DNA from: Senegalimassilia anaerobia JC110
GTDB lineage: Bacteria > Actinomycetota > Coriobacteriia > Coriobacteriales > Eggerthellaceae
Assembly: GCF_000236865.1 (NCBI RefSeq)
Contig: NZ_HE611016.1
Coordinates: forward strand, 167,934-209,650
Reading direction: 5' to 3'
Length of the DNA stretch: 41,717 bases
In this document: in pieces, positions 14,465 through 23,256 of the stretch
Layout: every line of letters starts with the position of its first letter
Numbering within the stretch: the stretch's first letter is position 1
Translations under genes and position numbers: made by a program
Notes under the pieces: model-generated
What the model saw: only the letters and a program-made list of their open reading frames with translations
Databases searched by the model: none
What the model was told of the DNA's origin: nothing

Positions 14465-17400
14465 ATGAATCTATCACGAAGAGGTTTCTTCAAGGCCACC
14501 GGCGGCGCGCTTGCCACCAGCCTGGCTTTTGAGCTGTCCTCGCAAACCACGGCTTTTGCGGCCGAAGCCGACAAAGAATGGAAGCTCGAAGGAACCGAGG
14601 AGCATACCAACATCTGCTGTTATTGCGCCGGCGGCTGCGGCAGCCTGTGCTCGTCGCGCAACGGCGAGTTGATCAACCTGGAAGGCGACCCGGACCATCC
14701 CATCAACGAGGGCGGCCTGTGCCCAAAGGGCGCCACCATGTTCCAGCTGCGCAACATCGTGGACCCGGATACGCGCCAGGTTGTGAAGAATCCTGATCGC
14801 GTGACCAAACCCATGGTGCGTCGTCCTGGGGCAAGCGATTGGGAAGCGATCACCTGGGACGATGCCGTCAAGGAGATCGCGCGCCACGTGAAGGACACGC
14901 GCGATGCTACCTTTGTCGAGCGCCGTGAGGACGGCTTGACGGTGAACTACACGCCGGCCATCGCCAGTCTGGGCGGTTCCCAGGAAAACTCCGAGGAGCA
15001 GTATCTCATCACCAAGATGATGCGCTCCCTGGGTATCGTCGCCCTGGATAACCAGGCTCGCGTGTGCCATAGCTCCACGGTGGTGGGCCTGGCTCCCACG
15101 TTCGGCCGCGGCTCGATGACCAGCCACTGGACCGACATGGCCAACACCGACTACATCCTGCATTGCGGCTCGAACAGCTGCGAGAGCCATCCGGTGAGCA
15201 GCCTACATCTCGAGCGTGCCCATGAGCGCGGTGCGAAGTGGATCGTCGTCGACCCGCGCTACACCCGCACCGCCGAGCAGGCCGACATCTACTGCCCGCT
15301 GCGCAGCGGCACCGACATCGCCTTCTACGGCGGCATGTACAACTACATCATCGAGAATCTCATCGAGCCGGGCTTGGCCGAGTACAACCGCACAGGGCAA
15401 AACCCTGCGAACTACAACTTCGAGTACTTCGTCAACTACACCAACGCCAGCTACCTGCTCGACCCCGATTTCGCCTTTGACGCCGCAACGGGCCTGTTCA
15501 GCGGCTGGGACGAGGAGACGAAGACCTACAACAACCACTCGTGGCATTACCAGACGGAATCCACCGAGGAGTGGGACACGTCGGCCACGGGCGATTACGC
15601 ATGGGTCAAGGGAGAAGGCGTGCCCGAGTTCACGCCGCCCACGTTCACCAAGCCCAAGCGCGATATGACGCTGCAGGACCCCATGTGCGTGTATCAGCAG
15701 TTCAAGAAGCACTACGAGCGCTACGACCTTGACACGGTTTGCAGCGTGTGCGGCATGGACCGTGACACGTTGGAGCTCGTGTACAAAACGTATAGCGAAT
15801 CGGGCGCCCCGGGCAAATCGGGCACCATCCTGTACGCGCTCGGCCAGACGCAGCACTCTTACGGCGGTCAGAACACGCGCGCCATGTCCATTCTGCAGCT
15901 GCTGCTCAACAACATCGGCATCCCCGGCGGCGGCGTGAACGCGCTGCGCGGCGAGCCCAACGTCCAGGGCGCCACGGACATGGCGATGCTCGTCGACGAG
16001 CAGCCCGGCTATCTGAAGTGGGCCAACACCACCGACCGCTCCAGCCTGCGCAAATGGCTGGAGTCCCAGACCTATTCGGCGGGCTACTACACCAACAAGC
16101 CGAAGTTCATGGTCAGCGCGCTGAAGGAATGGTTCGGCGAGAACGCCACCGTGGACAACGACTACGGCTTCGACTGGTGGCCGAAGGTGCCTTCGGATAA
16201 GGGTGCGCAGGACTTCACGCACATCTCCACGTTCGAGCTGATGGACAAGGGCATCATGAAGGGCTACTTCAACTGGGGCATGAACCCGTGCCATTCGGCT
16301 CCCAACGCCGGCTTCGTGCGCCGCTCCATGGCCAAGCTCGACTGGCTTGTGGTGGCTGACCAGGTCGAAACCGAGTCCGCCTGCTTCTGGCGCGCGCCCG
16401 ATATGAACCCCGCGGACGTGCAGACCGAGGTGTACTTCTTGCCGTGCGCGCTGATCTACGAGAAGCCGGGCATGATCTTGAACTCCGGCCGCTGGATCCA
16501 GTACCGCTACCAGGCCGTCGAGCCGTGGGATGAGGCGAAACCCGACTACGAGATGTGCGACCTTCTGTGGACCGCTATCTGCGATCTGTACAAGAAGGAG
16601 GGCGGCGCCAACCCCGACCCGATCCTCAAGACCAAGTGGGACTACTACGTTGACGGTAAGATCGACCCGCGCCCCGTGGCCTGGGCCCTCAACGGCTACC
16701 GCATCGCCGGCACCGACTGCGATGCTAGCTCCGCGAACCCGAAAACCGACCTGCTCAAGGGCTACGCCGAGCTTGCCGCCGACGGTTCCACCGCATGCGG
16801 CATGTGGGTGTATTCCGGCTTCTGGAACAACAACGACGCCCCGCTCGACGCCGCCGAGCAGCCCTGCGCCAGCCGCGATCTGTCCGACCCCACGGGTCTG
16901 GGCCTGTACCCGAAGTGGTCCTACGCTTGGCCGAACAACCGCCGCATCCTGTACAACCGCGCCTCGGCCGACACCAAGGGCAAGCCCTGGAATCCCGATC
17001 GCGCGCTGTGCGAATGGGACGGCCAGAAGTGGGAGCTCAACGACAACGCCGACTTCGTGGCCGTCAAGGGCGGCAAGCCGGTGGAGCCGAACAACAACGC
17101 ATTCTTCATGACATGGGAGCAGAACGCGCGCCTGATCAGCTACGGCATGGTGGACGCGCCCATGCCCGAGCACTACGAGCCCTTCGAAAGCCCGCTTGAG
17201 CGCAACATCATGAACGGCAGCTTGGCGAACCCGTGCATCAAGTTCGCCGGCAACGCCTCCACGGCGCACGCCGACTTCAAGGAGTTCCCGTATGTGGCAA
17301 CCACGTACTCGGTGACCGAGCACTGGCAGACCGGCGGTCAGACGCGCATGTGCCCGGCGCTCATCGAGGCCATGCCCACCCAGTTCATCGAGCTGTCCGA

Positions 17401-17680
17401 GGAGCTGGCGGCGGAAAAGGGCATCAAGAACGGCGACAAGGTGCACGTGTGGAACAACCGCGGATCGGTGGAGATCCCCGCGGTGGTCACGCGCCGCGTG
17501 CAGCCGCTCACCGTCAACGGCGAGAAGCGCCACCTGGTTGGCATGACGCACCACTACAGCTGGGCCGGCGTGTTCGGCACGGACGTCAACACGGTCAATG
17601 ACCTGACGCCTAACGTCGGCGACCCCAACTCGTTCATCCCGGAATACAAGGCGTTCCTCGTGAACATCGAGAAGGCATAA
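14465..17680 (+). CDS. fdnG: Formate dehydrogenase-N-type molybdopterin catalytic subunit (Cys form)
   Basis: The 1071-aa catalytic subunit has a Tat signal (SRRGFFK at 4-10, cleavage near AFAA at about 30-33), so it is exported folded and faces the outside of the membrane. The 4Fe-4S site is C51-x2-C54-x3-C58-x27-C86. The active-site segment reads NQARVCHSSTVVGLAP: C201 stands where E. coli FdnG has selenocysteine, and H202 follows as usual. GSNSCESHPVSS, VVDPRYTRTA and QTQHSYGGQNTRA are typical bis-MGD binding regions, and the C-terminal molybdopterin-dinucleotide domain covers about 950-1070. It oxidises formate to CO2. The start was chosen at ATG 14465 because it gives the Tat signal and has GAGAGGGGA upstream. 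The next two genes are its iron-sulfur and cytochrome subunits. Confidence 0.92.
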   Translation: MNLSRRGFFKATGGALATSLAFELSSQTTAFAAEADKEWKLEGTEEHTNICCYCAGGCGSLCSSRNGELINLEGDPDHPINEGGLCPKGATMFQLRNIVDPDTRQVVKNPDRVTKPMVRRPGASDWEAITWDDAVKEIARHVKDTRDATFVERREDGLTVNYTPAIASLGGSQENSEEQYLITKMMRSLGIVALDNQARVCHSSTVVGLAPTFGRGSMTSHWTDMANTDYILHCGSNSCESHPVSSLHLERAHERGAKWIVVDPRYTRTAEQADIYCPLRSGTDIAFYGGMYNYIIENLIEPGLAEYNRTGQNPANYNFEYFVNYTNASYLLDPDFAFDAATGLFSGWDEETKTYNNHSWHYQTESTEEWDTSATGDYAWVKGEGVPEFTPPTFTKPKRDMTLQDPMCVYQQFKKHYERYDLDTVCSVCGMDRDTLELVYKTYSESGAPGKSGTILYALGQTQHSYGGQNTRAMSILQLLLNNIGIPGGGVNALRGEPNVQGATDMAMLVDEQPGYLKWANTTDRSSLRKWLESQTYSAGYYTNKPKFMVSALKEWFGENATVDNDYGFDWWPKVPSDKGAQDFTHISTFELMDKGIMKGYFNWGMNPCHSAPNAGFVRRSMAKLDWLVVADQVETESACFWRAPDMNPADVQTEVYFLPCALIYEKPGMILNSGRWIQYRYQAVEPWDEAKPDYEMCDLLWTAICDLYKKEGGANPDPILKTKWDYYVDGKIDPRPVAWALNGYRIAGTDCDASSANPKTDLLKGYAELAADGSTACGMWVYSGFWNNNDAPLDAAEQPCASRDLSDPTGLGLYPKWSYAWPNNRRILYNRASADTKGKPWNPDRALCEWDGQKWELNDNADFVAVKGGKPVEPNNNAFFMTWEQNARLISYGMVDAPMPEHYEPFESPLERNIMNGSLANPCIKFAGNASTAHADFKEFPYVATTYSVTEHWQTGGQTRMCPALIEAMPTQFIELSEELAAEKGIKNGDKVHVWNNRGSVEIPAVVTRRVQPLTVNGEKRHLVGMTHHYSWAGVFGTDVNTVNDLTPNVGDPNSFIPEYKAFLVNIEKA

Positions 17681-17695
17681 GGAGGAGTGGAAAAC

Positions 17696-18646
17696 ATGTC
17701 AGAGAAAGCGATCCTGTTCGATTCCTCCAAGTGCACCGCATGCAAGGGCTGCCAGGTGGCGTGCAAATGCTGGAACGAGCTGCCTAGCCCCACGGAGCTC
17801 AACGCATGCGCGGCGAACTTCACCGGAACGTACCAGAACCCGCCCGATATCAACGGTATCACGCGCCTGATCATCTCGTTCAACGAGACCGAGCCGGCCG
17901 CCGCGCTTGCGACCAAGCCCATCGGCTGGGCGTTCGGGCGCCGCAGCTGCCAGCATTGCGACAACGCCCCGTGCGTTGCCGTGTGCCCGCATGGTGCGCT
18001 CACTCAGGACCCGGATACGGGATTCGTCAACGTTGACCAGGCGCAATGCGTCGGGTGCGGCTATTGCTCGAGCGCATGCCCGTTCGATGTCCCGCGCTAC
18101 GACGGCGGCGATGGTCCGCTGGCCCAGCTTCATCTGGAGAAGTGCACGGGTTGCCTGGACCGCGTGAGGCACGGCATGGAGCCGGCGTGCGTGGCCACGT
18201 GCCAGCCCGACGCGCTCACGTTCGGCGACCGTGATGAGCTGGTTGCCACCGCCCGCGAGAAGGTCGCATGGCTGCGCGAACGCGGCTACGAGAACGCTTG
18301 CGTGGCCGGCGATTCCGAGGACTATCCTACGCATGTGCTGCATGTGTTGAAGTACGGCTGCGAGGCCCATGGCATGGTCGAGCATCCGCAGGTGCCGGCG
18401 ACGGTGGAGATGACCCGCGTGATGAAACCGATCACCGGCGCCCTGTCCGGCCTGACGGTGGTGGGCTTAGCCGCCATGTTCGGCTTGGCAGCGGGGTACA
18501 AGCGCAGCAAGCTGGCCTACAATCCCGAGACGGGCGACACGATCGATGTGGACAAGGGCGTGGTCGTCAAGCAAGGCGACGGCCAGGATGAGATGAGCGT
18601 GATGGAGCACATCACGGAGAACATTGGCCGGAAGGGAGGCCGCTAA
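17696..18646 (+). CDS. fdnH: Formate dehydrogenase iron-sulfur subunit (FdnH-like)
   Basis: The 316-aa electron-transfer subunit carries four 4Fe-4S binding groups: CTACKGCQVAC (about residues 15-25), CQHCDNAPCVAVCP (about 83-96), CVGCGYCSSACP (about 116-127) and CTGCLDRVRHG...CVATC (about 149-170). A single membrane helix near the C-terminus (LSGLTVVGLAAMFGLAAG, about 247-264) anchors it, as in E. coli FdnH. It passes electrons from the molybdenum subunit to the cytochrome b. The start is ATG 17696, 8 nt after GGAGGAG; a GTG at 17687 lies inside the ribosome-site region. It overlaps the next gene by one base (TAATG). Confidence 0.93.
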   Translation: MSEKAILFDSSKCTACKGCQVACKCWNELPSPTELNACAANFTGTYQNPPDINGITRLIISFNETEPAAALATKPIGWAFGRRSCQHCDNAPCVAVCPHGALTQDPDTGFVNVDQAQCVGCGYCSSACPFDVPRYDGGDGPLAQLHLEKCTGCLDRVRHGMEPACVATCQPDALTFGDRDELVATAREKVAWLRERGYENACVAGDSEDYPTHVLHVLKYGCEAHGMVEHPQVPATVEMTRVMKPITGALSGLTVVGLAAMFGLAAGYKRSKLAYNPETGDTIDVDKGVVVKQGDGQDEMSVMEHITENIGRKGGR

Positions 18647-19398
18647 TGAGCAAGGGCGTGAGCGTTTCCCCGCAGGATTGGGCAAGCGATCAGGATTTCC
18701 TGAGGCGCGAGGCCGTGGCGGGAGAGCGGCGCATCAAGCGCCACTCGCGTCAGACGCGCTGGACGCACGGCATCACCATCGTCTGCTGCCTGCTTCTGTG
18801 CGTATCGGGCCTGTTCGTGTTCGTGCCGGCGCTGGGGCAGGTCCTTGGCGCGCAGGCGGTGTTCACCATACGCATGTCGCATCGCGTCATCGGCGCCGTG
18901 TTCGTGCTCGTGCCGCTGATCAGCGCGATCATGGCCCCGAAGGGCGTTGCGCATGTGTTCAAGAACCTGTTCGCGAAATGGAACAGCGACGACAAGAAGT
19001 GGATGCTGCTGTTCTTCCCGTACCTGTTCATGGCGAAGTGGATCCACATGCCCGATCAGGACGAGGTGAAGTCCGGCCAGCGTTTCGCCGACGGCATGCT
19101 GTGGGTGGCTGGCGCGCTCATGGGCGTCACAGGCGTGCTGCTCGTGCTCAATGGGTGGCTTGTGGATTTCGGCGGCGCTTCCGGTGTGATTCTGTGGCTG
19201 CATGATCTGGGATTTCTGCTGATCGCCGTGTTCGGCCTGGCGCATATCTTCCTGGGCGCGGGCATTTTCCAGCCATATCGCGGCACGATCCGCCTGATGT
19301 TCGGCGACGGCACCGTCAGCGAGTCCGATGCCCTGTACCACTGGGGCCATTGGGCGCGCAAGGAGCTGGAAAGCGGCAAGAACGTGATCCGCAAGTAG
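18646..19398 (+). CDS. fdnI: Formate dehydrogenase cytochrome b subunit (FdnI-like)
   Basis: The 250-aa membrane protein has four helices (about residues 40-62, 77-97, 148-170 and 182-208). Histidines placed for two b-type hemes are H41 (RWTHG), H79 (RMSHRVIG), H186 (WLHDLG) and H200 (GLAHIFLG). It takes electrons from FdnH and reduces the quinone pool, probably menaquinone. The start ATG overlaps the fdnH stop and is preceded by AAGGGAGG, which argues for coupled translation. Two terminators follow. Confidence 0.92.
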   Translation: MSKGVSVSPQDWASDQDFLRREAVAGERRIKRHSRQTRWTHGITIVCCLLLCVSGLFVFVPALGQVLGAQAVFTIRMSHRVIGAVFVLVPLISAIMAPKGVAHVFKNLFAKWNSDDKKWMLLFFPYLFMAKWIHMPDQDEVKSGQRFADGMLWVAGALMGVTGVLLVLNGWLVDFGGASGVILWLHDLGFLLIAVFGLAHIFLGAGIFQPYRGTIRLMFGDGTVSESDALYHWGHWARKELESGKNVIRK

Positions 19399-19484
19399 CA
19401 GGTTCGCGCTGCGGTTTCGCGTAAAGGAATAGCGTTGCAGGGTGCGCCGGCCTCTGGGTTGGCGCATCTTGTTCGGTAGTGGGC

Positions 19485-19516
19485 GAGCGGTGCCGCAGGC
19501 GAAGCACCGCTCTTTT
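19485..19516 (+). terminator. Rho-independent terminator of the formate dehydrogenase operon
   Basis: GAGCGGTGC (19485-19493) pairs with GCACCGCTC (19504-19512) around a 10-nt loop, followed by TTTTGCG. Confidence 0.7.
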
Positions 19517-19703
19517 GCGACAGCGCAAACCTGCGAGCTAGCGGCTTGTGGCGCCGGTCCCTTCGCCCTGGTTTTGCGGGGCGGGTTAAAGCATGGTGCG
19601 GCTTCGTGCAGCCATGACCTGAAGCGTGTCGTTTTTTGCATTCGGCGGTTTTGGGTTGCCGCAAAAACGCGCAGTCGGCGGTTTGCGGTGCTTTCAAAAT
19701 GAG

Positions 19704-19746
19704 AACGAGGCTTTTGCCTGAGCGCAAAAGCCTCGTTGTTGTTTTT
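19704..19746. terminator. Strong bidirectional terminator
   Basis: AACGAGGCTTTTGC (19704-19717) and GCAAAAGCCTCGTT (19724-19737) pair perfectly over 14 bp, with a six-T run just downstream (19740-19745). It stands 20 nt from the stop of the minus-strand esterase and probably ends transcripts from both sides. Confidence 0.85.
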
Positions 19747-19765
19747 TGCCGGTGGTTCAGAAGGG

Positions 19766-20650
19766 TTATCGAGTTAGCGCCCAGGCGATGCTCTTTGCCA
19801 TACGCAGGGCAGGTTCCTTGAAGTGGTTGCCGGGGTTTTGCTCGAAGATGGTGGGCACGTCTCTGGCTTCGAACAGCTCGACGACATCGTGCGTGCCTTG
19901 CGCCACGTTGCGCAAAAGCCGGCTGGGCGTGCGCGCCTCCTTGCTGCCAAGCGAGAAATATGCGCAGGCGGGCTTGCGGGCGAACTCGTTCGCAGCGGCA
20001 TAGCCGGTGAAATCCGGGTACCACAGCGACCCCGATGCGCTCGCAACGCGCCCGAACGCCGCGCTGTTGAAGGTTGCCCACGTGGCGAACAGGCCCGCAA
20101 GCGAGTAACCCGCCAGCACGCGTTGCTCGGGTTTGCGCGGCGCGTCTCCCTCGACGCGCGGGATGATCTCGCCTTCAAGCAGGCGAAGCTGTTCGGCCGC
20201 CTTGCCCGCGAACGGCGCGTCGCCGGCGAACAACCCGGGGCATTCCCAAGGCGTCAGGTCGTCGTTCCAGCAACGCGGCCGTATGGCCGCAAGCACGAAA
20301 TCCCGGTAGCCAAGCTCGCGGCACAGCTGCAGCACCTCGGACCCATCGCCATCATGAACATGCAGGTAAACCACCGGAAGACCGTCCGAGGGGGAAGGAT
20401 TTGCCCTGCCGGTATACTTGCCGCTTCGGGCGTCTGTGCATTCTTGGCCGCATGACGGCTCTAGAGCGTAGCCTTCGTTGCGTCCATTGTCGTCTGCGTG
20501 CTGATTCCGGCTGCTGAAAGTTTGTTGTTGGGAGCAGCGACCGTAGCGCTCGCTATCCAAGAGCCCTTCGCCTGCGCAATGCGCCGGCACGTGCACGGTC
20601 ACGTGATTGCCGCAAACATCGAATTCCCTGATTATGTCTTCGCTACCCAT
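19766..20650 (-). CDS. Alpha/beta-hydrolase esterase (Fes/IroE-like family)
   Basis: The 294-aa protein has the nucleophile elbow GYSLAGLFA (S183), a candidate acid in YFSLGSKEARTP (E238) and a C-terminal His in NPGNHFKEP (H276). This order fits the COG2819-type esterases that include enterochelin and trilactone esterases. VVYLHVHDGDG gives the strand and oxyanion region. No signal peptide is seen, so it is likely cytoplasmic. Residues about 33-88 form an odd polar insert rich in Gln, Arg, Gly and Cys between the first strands and the core. ATG 20650 with GAGG upstream is preferred over an upstream in-frame start at 20731. The substrate is unknown. Confidence 0.78.
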   Translation of the reverse strand: MGSEDIIREFDVCGNHVTVHVPAHCAGEGLLDSERYGRCSQQQTFSSRNQHADDNGRNEGYALEPSCGQECTDARSGKYTGRANPSPSDGLPVVYLHVHDGDGSEVLQLCRELGYRDFVLAAIRPRCWNDDLTPWECPGLFAGDAPFAGKAAEQLRLLEGEIIPRVEGDAPRKPEQRVLAGYSLAGLFATWATFNSAAFGRVASASGSLWYPDFTGYAAANEFARKPACAYFSLGSKEARTPSRLLRNVAQGTHDVVELFEARDVPTIFEQNPGNHFKEPALRMAKSIAWALTR

Positions 20651-20952
20651 GTTTTGCCTCGTGTACGCTGAAGCGCATTTCGCTCTTGATGCTTTACTTT
20701 GCTTCGTCTGCGTTGTACCCGGCGCTTGCACCCTGCGCCGGGCGTGCCGCTGCTGATTCTGACTTGCGTGCGCGACCGATCACCATTCTGCGGCGTGGGT
20801 TCTGCTTTGCGCGTGCCGCGCTGATTTCGCCAACTTTGCTTCGCCCTAGATACATTCTTCGCTATTTAGGTTCCGCGCCGGGCGCCCCGCCGATTCGTCT
20901 CGCGTGCGCCCTGGCTTTTCGCCAGGTTCGCCTCACTTCAGGCGCAGATGCG
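20651..20952. other. Intergenic region upstream of the esterase
   Basis: The 302-bp gap between two minus-strand genes contains a stem CCCGGCGC (20718-20725)/GCGCCGGG (20735-20742) without a T-run. It could mark the end of the upstream macrodomain gene transcript. No gene is seen. Confidence 0.4.
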
Positions 20953-21813
20953 CTAGGAACGGAACGTAATGCCCTCGGGCAGGTCGTTAGGGTCGAAATC
21001 GTCCTCGTCGTCCTCTTCGACTTCGGCGGGTGCAGCGACAACGGGCTCGGGTTCGCACTCTTCGCCGAACGCATCCTCGAAGGGGGCGAAGACGGCGCGC
21101 GGCACGGCGAACATGATGTGGCCGATGGCCCCGGGGTGTGCGGCGATCCAGGAACGGAACAGCTCGATGACCACCTCGGGATCGAAACCCTGCGGGCCGG
21201 CGCCAAACGCGCCTACGATCAGCGTTTCGGCCCCGTTAGCTGCGGCGATGCGCAACAGCGCCTCCACGCGGGCGCGCAACGCCGTCTCGACCTCGCGCTC
21301 GGAGCGGTGGTTCTCCAACGCATGGGTGCGGTTGGGCTCGGGGATGGCGAGCACGTCGGCGCGGCGGATGTCGCCGTCGTGGACGAACGTCACCTGGGGC
21401 AGGTACAGCGCGCGGTCGGTGTAAAGCTGGCCGGACGCAAACCCACGGTTGGCGGCATGATACGTGCTTTTGCAGCCGCACAAAACCGGGTACAGGTTGC
21501 TCTCCGAACACAGGATCTGCTCGGGCCCGAACGCGCCGTCCTCGTACGCGCCGCCCGGGCGCATGAACGAGCACGGGTCCACGACCACGGTCTTGCCCTT
21601 CGCGCTATGCACCGCTTTCACGGTAAAATCGCTGGTCACGCTGGTGGTAGTTGCCGCGTCTTCCTCGACTTCGGGCAGCTCAAGCTCGCGCCCCTCGCCA
21701 TCTTCGTAGATGATCGCGGCGTCGATGGTTTCCTGGGTATCCTTGGAAAACGCCCCGCGCATCAGCGCGAGGTTGTTTGCGGCGGCGGCTTTTCTCTCAT
21801 CGCGTGTAGGCAT
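20953..21813 (-). CDS. TIGR02452/DUF2263 family protein (bacterial PARG-like macrodomain) with altered motif
   Basis: The 286-aa protein matches the microbial PARG-like family: an N-terminal helical cap, then VVVDPCSFMRPGGAYEDGAF and ILCSESNLYP (about residues 76-110), a later YLPQVTFVHD strand, and GAFGAGPQGFDPEVV, the second macrodomain loop. The family signature is GGG-x6-8-QEE. Here it reads GGA (87-89), seven residues, then PEQ (97-99), so the second motif glutamate, the catalytic one in Thermomonospora curvata PARG, is replaced by Gln. The C-terminus is an acidic tail (EEDDEDDFDPNDLP). The gene has AAGGAG 5 nt before ATG. It may bind ADP-ribose without hydrolysing it, or use another residue. 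Confidence 0.8.
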   Translation of the reverse strand: MPTRDERKAAAANNLALMRGAFSKDTQETIDAAIIYEDGEGRELELPEVEEDAATTTSVTSDFTVKAVHSAKGKTVVVDPCSFMRPGGAYEDGAFGPEQILCSESNLYPVLCGCKSTYHAANRGFASGQLYTDRALYLPQVTFVHDGDIRRADVLAIPEPNRTHALENHRSEREVETALRARVEALLRIAAANGAETLIVGAFGAGPQGFDPEVVIELFRSWIAAHPGAIGHIMFAVPRAVFAPFEDAFGEECEPEPVVAAPAEVEEDDEDDFDPNDLPEGITFRS

Positions 21814-22641
21814 GGTCTCTCCTTAAGGAAGATGATTCGACTTATCGTTCATCGTAGCAGCTGGCAAGCCCGCCGCAGCCCGATGTTTCCGCGATTTAAC
21901 GCAACCGTTAGCAACGGCGCCCCACTGCCCGCGGGCGGCACGGGAACGGTAATGGGGTTTGCTTGCTCTGGACGGTTAACGGCACGGTTGCGCGCTTTGT
22001 TTACGCGACTCCTCCCTAGTGCTGGTCGTTTGGCGGCACGTTCGTGTGCGACTCTCCCAAGTTCTGGGCGGTTTGCGGCACGTCCGTGCGCGACTCCTTC
22101 CTAGTGCTGGTCGTTTTATGGCACGTTCGTGCGCGACTCTCCCAAGTTCTGGGCGGTTTTGCAGCTTTTGGGACCTGATTTTGACATGGCCCATGGAGTT
22201 CTGGGTGGTTTCGCGGGCGTAATCTTGATTGCGCGCAGCAAAGGCCCAGGTCGCAAATTGGCAAAAACCCACGTTAGCCTTCAAAACCGCCCAGAAGTTG
22301 CGCTTGCCTCTTTCGGGCTCGGAAAGTCGCCTCTGCGGATCTTGCCGATCGCCATTTGCGGATACGGCAGTCATCTCTTGCGGATTCGCAAGCATCGCTT
22401 CGTTCGCCGCGAGCTTGCCGTTGTTGTGCTAGGCTGTTGACCAAGGAAAACGTTGTCGATGTTGTGCGGATACTGGTCTGGATGCCCGGTTGAGCTCCCT
22501 GGCTTTGCCTGTTGCATCGCGAGCGCATCCTCGGCTTGCGCGGTTCGCAAACCTCCCGGCTTCCGGTTCGCAAACCCGCCAGCCGCGCAGCAGACATCGC
22601 CGTGCAGCGCACGGAATCCAGCGTACGGAAAGGGGCACACC
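21814..22641. other. Intergenic region with ~43-bp tandem repeats
   Basis: An 828-bp gap lies between divergent genes. Positions 22005-22172 carry four alternating repeat units and 22282-22299 an inverted copy. Open frames crossing the repeats on either strand show no domain or ribosome site. The ribosome site of the downstream glycosylase (GGAAAGGGG) is at about 22627-22635. Confidence 0.6.
22005..22172 (+). repeat. Alternating ~43-bp tandem repeat, four units
   Basis: Units start with GCGACTC at 22005, 22048, 22090 and 22133 (43, 42 and 43 bp apart). Odd units contain CCTAGTGCTGGTCG and even units CCCAAGTTCTGGGCGG; all but the last end in GGCACGTTCGT or a close variant. A weaker fifth copy (GAGTTCTGGGTGGTTTCG) lies at about 22196-22213, and 22282-22299 (CAAAACCGCCCAGAAGTT) is the reverse complement of part of the last unit, with one mismatch. 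Confidence 0.85.
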
Positions 22642-23256
22642 ATGCCGAAACCGCATATCCCGCTCGATGAGCTGCGCGTGCAGGTGGAATCGTGCCGCCG
22701 CTGCCCGCTATGCGATGGCCGCACGCAAACGGTGTTCGGCGTCGGCAACCCGCACGCACGTGTGATGTTCATCGGCGAGGCGCCGGGTAAAAACGAGGAT
22801 CTGCAGGGCGAGCCGTTCGTCGGCGCCGCCGGGCATTACCTCAACGAGCTGCTCGGGTGCGCCGGTTTGCGCCGCGAGGACGTGTTCATCGCCAATGTGC
22901 TGAAGTGTCGCCCTCCCGGAAACCGCGACCCGCGACCCGAGGAAATCCAAACCTGCACGCCGTTTCTTCGTGAGCAAACGCGCACCATCGACCCGGAGGT
23001 CCTGGTCACGCTTGGGAAGTTCTCCACACAGTTCGTCCTGAAGACGCAAGTGGGCATCACGCGCTTGCACGGTCGCGTGCAGCGAGCGGGCAAGTTCCTC
23101 GTCTTTCCCATCTTTCACCCCGCCGCCGCGCTTTACGACGGCGCAAAGCGCGAAGCCCTGGAAAACGACTTCGTAACCCTAGGTCAGCTGCTGCATCAAC
23201 TAGATGAGCAAAAAGCAAAAGCGGCGAAAGCGGCAGGGCAGCAAAACGGTCAGTAG
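22642..23256 (+). CDS. Family-4 uracil-DNA glycosylase (4Fe-4S)
   Basis: The 204-aa DNA-repair enzyme removes uracil from DNA. The four cluster cysteines fit C18 and C21 (SCRRCPLC), C89 ([13 protein letters not shown]) and C105 (IQTCTPF). The active-site motif 1 is [12 protein letters not shown], with the Gly-Glu-Ala-Pro-Gly typical of family 4, and the second motif is [11 protein letters not shown]. The C-terminus is a Lys/Ala-rich tail. ATG 22642 gives the standard N-terminus; an upstream in-frame start at 22453 would add unlikely residues. Confidence 0.93.
   Translation: MPKPHIPLDELRVQVESCRRCPLCDGRTQTVFGVGNPHARVMFIGEAPGKNEDLQGEPFVGAAGHYLNELLGCAGLRREDVFIANVLKCRPPGNRDPRPEEIQTCTPFLREQTRTIDPEVLVTLGKFSTQFVLKTQVGITRLHGRVQRAGKFLVFPIFHPAAALYDGAKREALENDFVTLGQLLHQLDEQKAKAAKAAGQQNGQ

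Larger units (their letters stand above)
19399..19765. other. Intergenic region with two terminators
   Basis: This 367-bp gap lies between the convergent fdnI and esterase genes. It contains hairpins at 19485-19512 and 19704-19737 and nothing else I can support. Confidence 0.6.

Noticed and set aside
15203-17554. 783-codon open frame on the minus strand opposite the formate dehydrogenase gene
   Set aside because: It mirrors a well-conserved gene with clear motifs. Long antisense frames are expected from G/C-rich third positions, and this product is His/Val/Arg-rich with no domain.
22005-22172. Possible CRISPR array
   Set aside because: Units are contiguous 43-bp repeats without unique spacers, and no cas genes are nearby.
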